Assembly: GCA_964418695.1 (NCBI GenBank)
Contig: CAYQMN010000001.1
Coordinates: forward strand, 231,178-295,177
Origin: Prado023 sp964418695
Lineage (GTDB): Bacteria; Actinomycetota; Actinomycetes; S36-B12; CAIYMF01
DNA length: 64,000 nucleotides
Reading direction: 5' to 3'
This document shows positions 49,604-59,673 of the stretch, piece by piece; within the stretch, counting starts at the first letter, position 1; each line of letters starts with the position of its first letter. The notes under the pieces were generated by a model. That model searched no databases. It was not told the origin of the DNA and saw nothing but the letters and a program-made list of their open reading frames with translations. A program made the translations under genes and the position numbers.

Positions 49604-50587
49604 ATGCCCGGCACGCCCGAACCGCTGGCCGCCGGCGCCCCGCTCGGACCGCAGCGCATCCCCGGGGGAGTCCCCGCCAGCCGCCCCTACGTGATGCACG
49701 ACCCCGCGTTGGCGCTGACCTCCCTGGGGCAGGTGCTGGCGGCGATCCCCGAGGGCCTGGGGGTGACCGGCGCCGACGGGCGCGTGCTGGCCGTCAACGA
49801 GGCGCTGTGCCGGATGGTGAGCCGCTCCCAGGACGATCTGGTCGGGCATCCGCTGCGCGACCTGGTGGCCGCCGACGACCTGGGCCTGGTCGACGGTTGG
49901 CTGGAGCGCGCTCGCGCCGGCGACCTGTCCGTGCCCCGCGTCGAGCACCGGATGCTCGCGGGCAGCGGCGAGGTCTGGGTCGAGCACTCCGTGGGACGGA
50001 TCGGCCCGAGCGAGGACTCCCCCGGGCTGCTCGTGCACCTGGTCAGCGATCGCACCGACGCCCGGCGCACCCAGGTGGATCTGGCCTACCGGGCCGACCA
50101 CGACGCCCAGACCGGCCTGGCCAACCGGGCGTCGCTGCGCACCCGGCTCGGGCTGCGCCTGGGCGCGCCCAGTCCGCGCTCCGGGGCGGTCGGCGTGCTG
50201 TTCTGCGACGTGGACCATCTCAAGAAGATCAACGACCAGCACGGCCACCTGGCCGGCGACGAGGTGATCTCACGTGTGGCCGCGCGACTGGCCGGGGCGG
50301 TTCGGCATCAGGACCTGGTGGCCCGGATGGGCGGCGACGAGTTCGTGATCGTGCTGGACCACTGCCGATCCCGGCGCGAGCTGGCCGTGGTCGCCCGCAA
50401 CGTCCAGCGCAGGGCCAGCCGCCCGGTGCAGACCGCGGCGGGGCGCATCCCGGTCAGCATCACCGTCGGTGCGGTGCTGGTCGAGGGGACCGCCGACACC
50501 GACGACGCCCTGGCCCGCGCCGACCGCGCGCTCTACGAGGCCAAGCGCTCGGGGCGCAACCGATTCGCGGTCTTCGGCCCGACCTGA
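49604..50587 (+). CDS. PAS-GGDEF diguanylate cyclase
   Basis: A 327-residue soluble protein that should make cyclic di-GMP from GTP. PAS domain residues about 40-155 (VLAAIPEGLGVTGADGRVLAVN, LVGHPLRDLVAADD), then GGDEF domain: DAQTGLANRASL, LFCDVDHLKKINDQHGHLAGDEV, active site ARMGGDEFVIVLDHC and C-terminal ALYEAKRSGRNR. RHQD five residues before GGDEF matches the product-inhibition I-site (RxxD), so the enzyme should be feedback-regulated. No membrane segment; the PAS ligand is unknown. Leaderless start. Confidence 0.93.
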   Translation: MPGTPEPLAAGAPLGPQRIPGGVPASRPYVMHDPALALTSLGQVLAAIPEGLGVTGADGRVLAVNEALCRMVSRSQDDLVGHPLRDLVAADDLGLVDGWLERARAGDLSVPRVEHRMLAGSGEVWVEHSVGRIGPSEDSPGLLVHLVSDRTDARRTQVDLAYRADHDAQTGLANRASLRTRLGLRLGAPSPRSGAVGVLFCDVDHLKKINDQHGHLAGDEVISRVAARLAGAVRHQDLVARMGGDEFVIVLDHCRSRRELAVVARNVQRRASRPVQTAAGRIPVSITVGAVLVEGTADTDDALARADRALYEAKRSGRNRFAVFGPT

Positions 50588-50614
50588 GGCGCCCGAGTCG
50601 GGGCGCCGGGCCGA

Positions 50615-50620
50615 TAGCCT
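50615..50620 (+). promoter_or_regulatory. -10 element TAGCCT of the aldehyde dehydrogenase gene
   Basis: TAGCCT seven nucleotides before the GTG at 50628. Confidence 0.4.
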
Positions 50621-50627
50621 CGCCTCC

Positions 50628-52229
50628 GTGACCGCCACCACTGACGCACTCCCGAGCACCACCGCCACGATGCACACTGCATTGCGCCGACACGTCCCCT
50701 TCGCTCTGGCCGACCGCCTCACCGCCCAGGTCCGGTCCACGGGCGGGGAGCGCGAGACCACGCGCGCGCCGTTCACCGGCGAGACGCTGCTGACCTACCC
50801 GCTCTCCTCGCTGCAGGACGTCGATGACGCGTTCGCCGCCGCCCGCGAGGCTCAGGTGGCCTGGGGCGCCCGCCCGCCCGCCCAGCGCGCGATGATCATC
50901 GGGCGCATCCACGACATGGCGCTGGCCCGGCAGGACGAGCTGCTCGACCTGCTCCAGCTCGAGGCCGGCAAGGCCCGCTACGACGCCTTCCTGGAGGCGC
51001 TGGCCGTGGCCGCCTACTCCCGCTACAACTCGCGGGTTGCCGCCGAGGCGCTGGCGCCCAAGAAGCGCCGCGGCATCGTCCCCGGCGTCACGAAGGCCCG
51101 CGAGCTGCGTCATCCGCTGGGCGTCGTGGGGCTGGTGACCGCCTGGAACTACCCGGCCACGTTCGCCTCCGCCGACGGGTTCGCCGCGCTGCTCGGGGGC
51201 AACGCCGTGGTCCACCGCCCCGACGTGCAGTCCGCCCTCTCGGCGACCTGGGTGCGCTCGCTGGCCGTCGAGGCCGGGCTGCCCCCGGAGCTCTGGCAGA
51301 TCGTGCTGGGCCCCGGCCGCTCCGTCGGCAACCGGATCGTCGAGCAGGCCGACGCGGTCGCGTTCACCGGCTCCACCCAGACCGGCCGGACGATCGCGGC
51401 GCAGACCGGCGCCCGGCTGGTCTACACGTCGCTGGAGCTGGGCGGGAAGAACCCCTTCGTGGTCCTGGCCGACGCCGACCTGGACCGGGCGGCCGACGCG
51501 GCCGTGCGCGCCTGCTTCACCAACGCCGGCCAGTCCTGCGTCGGCCCGGAGCGGATCCTGGTGGACACCGCGGTCTACGACCAGTTCCGCGAGCGCCTGC
51601 TGGACCGGGTCGGGCGGATGAAGGTCGGCGGCGTCATGGGATACGGAGTGGACATGGGCCCGGTGATCGACCGGGCCCAGTTCGACACGGTGGTGCGCCA
51701 TGTGGACGACGCGATCGGCAAGGGCGCCCGCGCGCTGATCGGCGGCCGGCCGCTGCCCGAGCTGGGCCCCTACTTCTACGCTCCGACCGTGCTGGAGGGG
51801 GTGACCGAGCAGATGGAGGCCTGCACGAAGGAGACCTTCGGCCCGGTGGTCTCCCTCTACCGATTCGAGTCCCTCGACGAGGCCGTCGATCGGTCCAACG
51901 ACACCGAGTTCGGCCTGCACGCGGTGATCTGGACGCGCGACACCCGACTGGGCGAGGCTCTCGCGGCCCGGATCAAGGCCGGGACCGTGGAGATCAACGA
52001 CGGGTTCGTCGCGACGTGGGGCAGCGCGGACCTGCCGCAGGGGGGGATGAAGGCCTCCGGCATGGGCCGGCGCAACGGCACCGGTGGCATCCTGCGCTTC
52101 ACCCAGCAACAGTCAGTGCTGGTCCAGCGCGTCCATGGGGTGCATCCGCCGGTCCGCGTCAGCAAGGAGCAGTTCGCCAAGGTGACGACGCTGGCGTTCA
52201 AGGCGCTGCACGCCCTGCCCCGGCCGTAG
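50628..52229 (+). CDS. Succinate-semialdehyde dehydrogenase family aldehyde dehydrogenase
   Basis: 533-residue NAD(P)-dependent aldehyde dehydrogenase. Blocks: LVTAWNYPATFASADGFAALLGG, VAFTGSTQTGRTIAAQTG, catalytic Glu in SLELGGKNPFVV and Cys in FTNAGQSCVGPERI, ETFGPVVSLYRF. The long N-terminus with TGETLLTYPLSSLQDVDDAF fits the actinobacterial GabD2-type succinic-semialdehyde dehydrogenases (mycobacterial GabD2); the aldehyde is not certain. Directly after the GGDEF gene but with its own leaderless promoter. Confidence 0.9.
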   Translation: MTATTDALPSTTATMHTALRRHVPFALADRLTAQVRSTGGERETTRAPFTGETLLTYPLSSLQDVDDAFAAAREAQVAWGARPPAQRAMIIGRIHDMALARQDELLDLLQLEAGKARYDAFLEALAVAAYSRYNSRVAAEALAPKKRRGIVPGVTKARELRHPLGVVGLVTAWNYPATFASADGFAALLGGNAVVHRPDVQSALSATWVRSLAVEAGLPPELWQIVLGPGRSVGNRIVEQADAVAFTGSTQTGRTIAAQTGARLVYTSLELGGKNPFVVLADADLDRAADAAVRACFTNAGQSCVGPERILVDTAVYDQFRERLLDRVGRMKVGGVMGYGVDMGPVIDRAQFDTVVRHVDDAIGKGARALIGGRPLPELGPYFYAPTVLEGVTEQMEACTKETFGPVVSLYRFESLDEAVDRSNDTEFGLHAVIWTRDTRLGEALAARIKAGTVEINDGFVATWGSADLPQGGMKASGMGRRNGTGGILRFTQQQSVLVQRVHGVHPPVRVSKEQFAKVTTLAFKALHALPRP

Positions 52230-52294
52230 CCCACCGCACGCACGCCACAGGGGCATGCAAGGATCGGCTCCACCGACTCGAGGAAGGCACCCAT

Positions 52295-52510
52295 ATGGGC
52301 AAGTACGACATCAACTCGACCACGCTCGGCGAGCTCCTGGAAGACCCGGAGGTCGTGGCGATCATGGAGAAGCACGCGCCCGGCATCACCAGCAACCCGA
52401 TGATCGGCATGGCCAAGGGCATGGTGGCCGGCCAGGCCGTGAAGATGGCCGGCGGCATCATCGGCGCCGACGCCGTCGAGGCCATCACCGCGGACGTGGA
52501 CGCGCTCTAG
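52295..52510 (+). CDS. 71-residue conserved helical protein
   Basis: MGKYDINSTTLGELLEDPEV... reads as a small soluble all-helical protein; the run LGELLEDPEVVAIMEKHAPGI with SNPMIGMAKGMVAGQ resembles a short domain found at the C-terminus of various actinobacterial hydrolases (recall). AGGAAGG lies before the ATG. Followed 12 nt after the stop by one of the strongest terminators in the window. No known function. Confidence 0.72.
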   Translation: MGKYDINSTTLGELLEDPEVVAIMEKHAPGITSNPMIGMAKGMVAGQAVKMAGGIIGADAVEAITADVDAL

Positions 52511-52522
52511 TCGCGCAGTCCT

Positions 52523-52562
52523 GACCAGGGCGGTCGGTGCGGTTGCGCCGGCCGCCCTGGTC
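52523..52562. terminator. Very stable hairpin terminator
   Basis: GACCAGGGCGG pairs perfectly with CCGCCCTGGTC and the inner seven positions pair with two G-U, giving an 18-bp stem with a 4-nt loop. Convergent genes on both sides. Confidence 0.8.
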
Positions 52563-52591
52563 ACATGTCCGGCGGGTGCCGGGCCGGCGAG

Positions 52592-53068
52592 TCAGACCGT
52601 CCGCGGCACCTTCCCGGTCATCTCCAGGACCTTGCACATGAACCGGTGCCCGCCGTCCGAGGTGTCACCGAACATCAGCGGGCAGCCGCCGGGGATGACC
52701 TCGACGCCGTGCGCCCGGCCGAGATCGGTCGCCTCGTCGGACACGCTGCCCCGCCCGAACGCCCGATGCATCCAGACGTGGCCGATCCCCAGGTCGATGG
52801 CCTCCTGCATGGTGGCCGGCGCGCGCTCGGGCCGAGTGGCGATGACGACCGCCTCGACGCCGCCGGGGATCGCCGACAGCGACGAGTACGCCCGGTCTCC
52901 CTCCACCTCCTCGCGGGAGGGGTTGACCGCGAAGACCTCGTAGCCCTGCTCCCGCAGACGCTTGTAGACCGCGTTGCTGCCGTGGCCCTTCGGCGCCCCG
53001 GAGACTCCCGTGACGGCGATCCGGTGCAGCGCCAGGAACTCGTGGGCGGCTTGATCGATGGTGGACAT
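52592..53068 (-). CDS. CoA-binding domain protein (YccU-like)
   Basis: 158-residue single Rossmann domain of the CoA-binding family: RIAVTGVSGAPKGHGSNAVYK replaces the usual glycine loop, then YEVFAVNPSREEVEG, IATRPERAPATMQEAIDLGI, HVWMHRAFGRGSVSDEAT and GCPLMF. GGAGG lies before the ATG at 53066-53068. Stand-alone relatives bind a nucleotide or CoA; physiological role unknown. Confidence 0.85.
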   Translation of the reverse strand: MSTIDQAAHEFLALHRIAVTGVSGAPKGHGSNAVYKRLREQGYEVFAVNPSREEVEGDRAYSSLSAIPGGVEAVVIATRPERAPATMQEAIDLGIGHVWMHRAFGRGSVSDEATDLGRAHGVEVIPGGCPLMFGDTSDGGHRFMCKVLEMTGKVPRTV

Positions 53069-53193
53069 GGCTGCCTCCAAGCCCGACGGGGCGTCCACGT
53101 CCCGTCACCTTCGACGGTACTCCCACGGCCCAGGTCAGCCCCGCCCAACGCCTGTGAGTCCGCTCACCGGGTCGGCAGTCGCACGCCCGGCCC

Positions 53194-54429
53194 TCAGGTA
53201 CCGCGCAGCGCGTCGCGCAGCCTCACCTTGCTGCCCGAGCGGAGCACCGCGTTGGAGTAGACCCGCCCGGCGAACCACACCAGCACCGGGATGACCAGCA
53301 GCGACAGCATCACCGCCAGGGCCACCTCCCAGGGCTCCACCGTGCCCAGTGCGATCCGGATCGGCATGAGCATCGGGGAGCAGAACGGCAGGTAGGACAG
53401 CCACACGACGAGCGGGTTGTCCGGGTCCCACGGCGCGATGCTCACCCCGATGATGTACGGCACGATCATGACCCCCGACACCGGCCCGATGGCAGCACCC
53501 ACGTCCTCCTGCCGTGACACCAGGGCGGCCAGCGCGGCCAGCACCAGCGCGTAGGTGGCGAAGCCGATGACGAACCAGACGATCGACCACGCCGCGGCCG
53601 ATCCCAGGCTCACCGAGCTGGTGTCGACCAGGCCCAGGACCAGCGCGGTCCCCACCCCCGAGGTCACGATCAGCAGCATCTGGACCAGACCGACCAGCCC
53701 GATGCCCAGCACCTTTCCGGCCATCAGCTGCCAGGGCCGCACCGTGGACAGCAGAAGCTCCACGACGCGGCTGGACTTCTCCTCGACCACCCCCTGGGCG
53801 ACCATCTGGCCGGATGTCATCAGGGTCATGAAGATCAGGATGCCCGCGAGGAAGCCCGCCACGATCTGGCCGGAGTCCACCTCCGGGGGCGGCTCCAGCG
53901 ACGTGACCTGAGGCTGGGCCGAGCCGACCTCGGCGGTCACCGCGACCGGATCGCCGCCCAGGCCCTCGATCGCGTCGATCAGCGCCAGCTGCTGGGCCAG
54001 CGCGCCGAACATCGGCTGCAGCGAGGTGTCCAAGGACTCCTTGACCACGATGTCCAAGGTCGGCTGGACGCTGGTGACCAGGACGTCGAGGTCCCCCGAG
54101 CTCAGCTGCGCCCGGGCAGCCGTCTCGTCGGTGACGGTCGTGACCTCGACCTGCACGCCGGTCGCGGTCGCCGCCGCCTCGATCTGCGGCTGCGCCGCGG
54201 CGGCCGACGGCATCACGGCGACGTGCTTGACGTCGTCGGCGCTGGCGATGAAGTGCATCGCCACGCCGCCGAGGACGACCACGAGCATGAAGCCCAGCGT
54301 GAGCCAGCGGAACGCCTTGGACATGAGCCGGGAGCGCACCTCGCGTCCGGCGATCAGCCGGATGGCGGCCCCGGAGGCCAGCTCGTCGGACCGTGCGTCA
54401 CCGCGCGGAGCGGCGGTCGGCGCGCTCAT
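53194..54429 (-). CDS. ABC-2 type exporter permease (NatB-like)
   Basis: 411 residues. One membrane helix near residue 45 (WLTLGFMLVVVLGGVAMHFI), a large external loop, then five or six helices in the C-terminal half (FLAGILIFMTLMTSGQMVAQGV, IVWFVIGFATYALVLAALAALV, AVMLSLLVIPVLVWFAGRVY). VVEEKSSRVVELLLSTVRPWQLM is the ABC-2 signature of sodium/drug exporters. Overlaps the ATPase gene by four bases. Substrate unknown. Confidence 0.9.
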   Translation of the reverse strand: MSAPTAAPRGDARSDELASGAAIRLIAGREVRSRLMSKAFRWLTLGFMLVVVLGGVAMHFIASADDVKHVAVMPSAAAAQPQIEAAATATGVQVEVTTVTDETAARAQLSSGDLDVLVTSVQPTLDIVVKESLDTSLQPMFGALAQQLALIDAIEGLGGDPVAVTAEVGSAQPQVTSLEPPPEVDSGQIVAGFLAGILIFMTLMTSGQMVAQGVVEEKSSRVVELLLSTVRPWQLMAGKVLGIGLVGLVQMLLIVTSGVGTALVLGLVDTSSVSLGSAAAWSIVWFVIGFATYALVLAALAALVSRQEDVGAAIGPVSGVMIVPYIIGVSIAPWDPDNPLVVWLSYLPFCSPMLMPIRIALGTVEPWEVALAVMLSLLVIPVLVWFAGRVYSNAVLRSGSKVRLRDALRGT

Positions 54430-55358
54430 GCCGGCACCGGCTGCCCGGCGGACTCGACCGCCTCCTCGGCGCTGACCACGTCTCGGTACAGGTCACTGAG
54501 CGAGGGCCGAACCCGCGCGAACTCGTGCACCGGGCCGGCTGCCAGGGCCGCGGCCAGCACCTGCTGGTCCACGTCGCCCTGGCCGTCGCCGAGGGCCTCC
54601 AGGACGGTGCGCGGCCCGTCGGCCTCGACCACCCGGACACCGAGGACCGCCGAGGCCCACTGGTCCGCCGAGCGGCCGACGACGGTCCATCGGGCGTGCT
54701 GGACCTGGCGCAGCTGGTCGATGTCGCCGATCGCCACGAGCTGGCCGTCGCGGATGATCCCGACGCGGTCGCACAGGCGCTCGACGAGGTCGAGCTGGTG
54801 GGACGAGAACATCACCGGGACCCCGGCGGCCGCCCGCGCGCGCAGCACGCCACTCATGACGTCGACGGCGACCGGGTCCAGCCCGGAGAACGGCTCGTCC
54901 AGAATGAGGATCTCGGGACCGTGCACCAGGGCCGCGGCCAGCTGGACCCGCTGCTGGTTGCCCAGGCTGAGCTTGATGACCTCGTCGTCGCGCCGGTGCG
55001 CGATGCCCAGAACCTCGGTCCAGTCGGTCATCGCCGACCGGGCCCGGTCGGTGGTCATGCCGTGCAGGCGGGCCAGGTAGATCAGCTGCTCGCCGACCGC
55101 CATCCGCGGATAGAGCCCGCGCTCCTCGGGCATGTACCCGATCCGGCGACGGACCGCGGAGTCCAGCGGACGCCCCGCCCAGCGCACCTCGCCGGAGTCG
55201 GCCGCGAGCACGCCCAGCACGATGCGCATCGCGGTCGACTTGCCCGCGCCGTTGGACCCGACGAATCCGAAGATCTCGCCGGGATGCACGTCGAAGGAGA
55301 GATCCCTGAGAGCACGCAGATCCCCGTAGGACTTGTCGAGCCGGTCCAGTTCGAGCAT
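54426..55358 (-). CDS. ABC transporter ATPase
   Basis: 310 residues: Walker A GSNGAGKSTAMRIV, Q-loop GYMPEERGLYPRM, signature LSLGNQQRVQLAAALV, Walker B EILILDEPFSGLDPVA, H-loop SSHQLDLVERL; C-terminal 80 residues form the accessory domain of the ABC-2 exporters. LSLGNQQ in place of LSGGQQQ is the variant known in NatA/CcmA-like ATPases. ATG at 55356-55358; the pair is an operon with the permease. Confidence 0.92.
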   Translation of the reverse strand: MLELDRLDKSYGDLRALRDLSFDVHPGEIFGFVGSNGAGKSTAMRIVLGVLAADSGEVRWAGRPLDSAVRRRIGYMPEERGLYPRMAVGEQLIYLARLHGMTTDRARSAMTDWTEVLGIAHRRDDEVIKLSLGNQQRVQLAAALVHGPEILILDEPFSGLDPVAVDVMSGVLRARAAAGVPVMFSSHQLDLVERLCDRVGIIRDGQLVAIGDIDQLRQVQHARWTVVGRSADQWASAVLGVRVVEADGPRTVLEALGDGQGDVDQQVLAAALAAGPVHEFARVRPSLSDLYRDVVSAEEAVESAGQPVPA

Positions 55359-55471
55359 CCGGCCAGTCAATCAGGCCCGGGGCACACTCGCAGGTGCGTC
55401 GGCTCGGACGGGATGTCACTCAGGAGGCCATCCTGTGGCCTCTCCACTGACGACCGGCGCCAGCGCCTGGG

Positions 55472-55804
55472 TCACCCAGCGGAGTGCGCGACGGCATCGG
55501 CCGGCACGCGCGCGGCGTTCGCCCGGGCGACGGCCTGCAGCCACACGGCCAGGTCGTTCATCCGCTCGGCATCCCAGCCGCGCCGGAACACCACGGGGTG
55601 GCTCAGCGCGGCTCGCCCGTCACGCGCCCGGTAGCGCACGGCCAGCTGCCCGTGCAGCGCAGGGGTGGGCTGGTCGACGAGCACGCCCTGGACGCGCCCG
55701 ACCGGGATGACCTGGGGGTTCAGTCGCACCCCGGAGGGGCGCACGACGATGACGGTCTCGTCGACGTCGATGTGTCCGCCGATCTCTCCTGGAATGCGGT
55801 GCAT
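55472..55804 (-). CDS. Small PH-like-domain protein
   Basis: 110 residues, no membrane segment. VDVDETVIVVRPSGVRLNPQVIP and VGRVQGVLVDQPTPALHGQLAVRY alternate as beta-strands and LAVWLQAVARANAAR forms the closing helix, which fits the DUF4429/short-PH group of Actinobacteria. AGAAGG lies before the ATG. Identification is by pattern only. Confidence 0.55.
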   Translation of the reverse strand: MHRIPGEIGGHIDVDETVIVVRPSGVRLNPQVIPVGRVQGVLVDQPTPALHGQLAVRYRARDGRAALSHPVVFRRGWDAERMNDLAVWLQAVARANAARVPADAVAHSAG

Positions 55805-55897
55805 GGCCTTCTGCTACCCGCTGGGCCGCCCCCCGAAACCATCAACGGCTCGTGTGCGACGCACACCACATCTACGCGGGCGCGGACTCAGCCAGGT

Positions 55898-55965
55898 GCA
55901 GGCTCAGCCGCGCCGATTCCGGCGGGCGCAGGCTCAGCCGGTTGCAGGCTCAGCCGGTTGCAGGC

Positions 55966-55968
<3 letters not shown>
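55898..55968. repeat. Repeat GCAGGCTCAGCCGGTT upstream/at the end of typA
   Basis: Full 16-bp units at 55928-55943 and 55944-55959, a partial at 55960-55969 that runs into the typA stop, and a separate copy at 55898-55910 (30 bp earlier). Located in the gap between the typA stop and the PH-like gene start. Confidence 0.65.
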
Positions 55969-57822
<1,854 letters not shown>

Positions 57823-58058
57823 GGTGGGGGGCTCCTGGGAGGAAGGCATCGGACCGTGGCCCGGAAAGCCCCATTGTCCCACGCGAGCGCTCTGCCCCGG
57901 CCCCGTCCGGATCGGCCCTCTGGTGGCCGCGCGACGCTCGCGGGCCGGTGTGCCCGGCGTCGCCCCGGGACCGCGGGTCGCCGCGTTGGTCATCGCCGCG
58001 CATGCGCGCCCATGCGCGGCCTGGACGGCCTCGGTGTCCTGGCGCCGGGCTTCGTGGC

Positions 58059-58064
58059 TAGATT
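58059..58064 (+). promoter_or_regulatory. -10 element TAGATT of the PQQ-type lipoprotein gene
   Basis: TAGATT eight nucleotides before the ATG at 58073. Confidence 0.4.
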
Positions 58065-58072
58065 GTCGAGTC

Positions 58073-59236
58073 ATGCAGCGCCGCCACCGCTCCCCGATCG
58101 TCGCCGCCATGCTGGCCGGCGTGCTGCTCGCGGGCTGCGGTGGTGGTGGAGGCGAACCTGAGCCGGTGACCTCCTCGGAGTCGGTGGGCTCCGCGACCCC
58201 TGCGCCCTCCTCCCCCGCCACCTCCTCCCCCAGCCCGTCGCCGAGCCCGTCCACGGGCATCTCGGAGCCCGTCACCGTCTCCGGTTCGCTCACCACCGTG
58301 GTCACCGGCCTGGCGGCTCCGTGGTCGATCACGCTCTACGGCGAGACGCCGCTGATCAGCGAGCGCGACTCCGGCCGGATCGTGGAGGTCCGCCCGAACG
58401 GGACCACCCGGCTGGTCGGAACCGTGCCGGGCGTCTTCCACGAGGGCGAGGGCGGGCTGCTGGGCCTCGCGGTCCGAGGCGACGACCTCTACGCGTACTC
58501 GACCACCCGCAGCGAGAACCGCATCCAGCGCTTCGGGCTGCGCGGCTCGGCAGGCTCGCTGTCGATGGCCGATCCGACGACGATCCTCGACGGGATCCCG
58601 GCGGCGTGGAACCACAACGGCGGCCGGCTGGCGTTCGGCCCGGACGGGATGCTCTATGCGAGCACCGGCGACGCCGCGCGAGGCGCCATCGCCCAGGATC
58701 GCGATTCGCTGGGCGGCAAGATCCTGCGGATGACCCCGAACGGCAAGATCCCCGACGACAACCCGTTCCCGGGGTCTCTGGTCTACAGCTACGGCCACCG
58801 CAACGTGCAGGGCATGGCCTGGACCGCGGACGGGCGGATGCTCGCCACCGAGTTCGGCCAGGACACCTGGGACGAGCTCAACGTGATCGAGGCGGGCATG
58901 AACTATGGGTGGCCGGTGGTCGAGGGCAAGTCCCCCGAGTCCGGGTTCGTCGACCCGGTCCAGGTGTGGTCGCCCGGCGACGCGAGCCCCAGCGGGATGG
59001 TGGCGGTCAGCGGGACCTTGTTCGTGGCCAACCTCAGGGGGCGAGTGCTGCGCGAGGTGCCGGTGGCCGACCTGTCGACGTCGGTCGAGCACTACGAAGC
59101 CGAGCTGGGCCGGCTGCGCGACGTCACGGTGGGGCCCGACGGCCGGCTGTGGATCCTGACCAACAACACCGACGGTCGCGGCAACCCTGAGCACGACGAC
59201 GACCGGATCGTCAGCGTCCGGCTGGTCGCCGACTGA
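58073..59236 (+). CDS. PQQ-dependent sugar dehydrogenase-like lipoprotein
   Basis: 387 residues: lipoprotein signal (IVAAMLAGVLLAGC, Cys22), a Ser/Pro linker to about residue 65, then the six-bladed beta-propeller of the soluble aldose dehydrogenase family: PWSITLYGETPLISERDSGRIVEV, HEGEGGLLGLAV, WNHNGGRLAFGPDGMLYASTGD, GHRNVQGMAWTADGRMLATEFGQDTWDELN, MNYGWPVVEG. Catalytic His of HNGGRL and the GHRNVQG and DELN blocks match. Activity with PQQ would need PQQ from elsewhere. Leaderless start. Confidence 0.88.
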   Translation: MQRRHRSPIVAAMLAGVLLAGCGGGGGEPEPVTSSESVGSATPAPSSPATSSPSPSPSPSTGISEPVTVSGSLTTVVTGLAAPWSITLYGETPLISERDSGRIVEVRPNGTTRLVGTVPGVFHEGEGGLLGLAVRGDDLYAYSTTRSENRIQRFGLRGSAGSLSMADPTTILDGIPAAWNHNGGRLAFGPDGMLYASTGDAARGAIAQDRDSLGGKILRMTPNGKIPDDNPFPGSLVYSYGHRNVQGMAWTADGRMLATEFGQDTWDELNVIEAGMNYGWPVVEGKSPESGFVDPVQVWSPGDASPSGMVAVSGTLFVANLRGRVLREVPVADLSTSVEHYEAELGRLRDVTVGPDGRLWILTNNTDGRGNPEHDDDRIVSVRLVAD

Positions 59237-59307
59237 CGCGCGGGAACCCGGCTCCGGATGCCTCCCATGCTCGGCATACTCGTCCCCACCATCGTCAGGA
59301 GGACCGC

Positions 59308-59586
59308 ATGACCCCGACCCCCGAGCCCGGCCAGCCCGAGATCGCCCTGCGCCACGAGGACGTCGGAGGGGTGTACGCCAACTTCGCGCGCGTCTCGCAC
59401 AGCCCCTACGAGTTCACCATCGACTTCTCGCGCCTGGACTTCAGCGCCGCCCCGCCGAACGGGGTCGTGGTCTCGCGGGTGAACCTCTCGCCGCTGTTCG
59501 TGCGCCAGCTGATCGACGCGCTGGAGGACAACTGGGCCAAGTACGCGCGCCGCTCGATGCCCCCGGAGGTCTCGGCGAACGAGTGA
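59308..59586 (+). CDS. DUF3467 protein
   Basis: 92 residues; VYANFARVSHSPYEFTIDFSRLD and VNLSPLFVRQLIDALEDNWAKYA are the DUF3467 pattern. Soluble, unknown function. GGAGG lies before the ATG. Confidence 0.82.
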   Translation: MTPTPEPGQPEIALRHEDVGGVYANFARVSHSPYEFTIDFSRLDFSAAPPNGVVVSRVNLSPLFVRQLIDALEDNWAKYARRSMPPEVSANE

Positions 59587-59615
59587 GCGGGGCATCGATC
59601 GGCCACACGTTGGCA

Positions 59616-59641
59616 TCGTTCGGCCAGATATGGCCGAACGA
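59616..59641. terminator. Hairpin between convergent genes
   Basis: TCGTTCGGCCA-gata-TGGCCGAACGA, a perfect 11-bp stem. CATCGNTCGGCCA occurs twice in tandem here (59593-59605 and 59614-59626). Confidence 0.7.
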
Positions 59642-59673
59642 CGTCCAGCACGACGAGCCTCCCGTGCCGCCGC

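Noticed and set aside
58073..59236. Calling the PQQ-type lipoprotein a glucose dehydrogenase
   Set aside because: Fold and motifs match the family, but substrate and cofactor cannot be read and no PQQ synthesis genes are in view.
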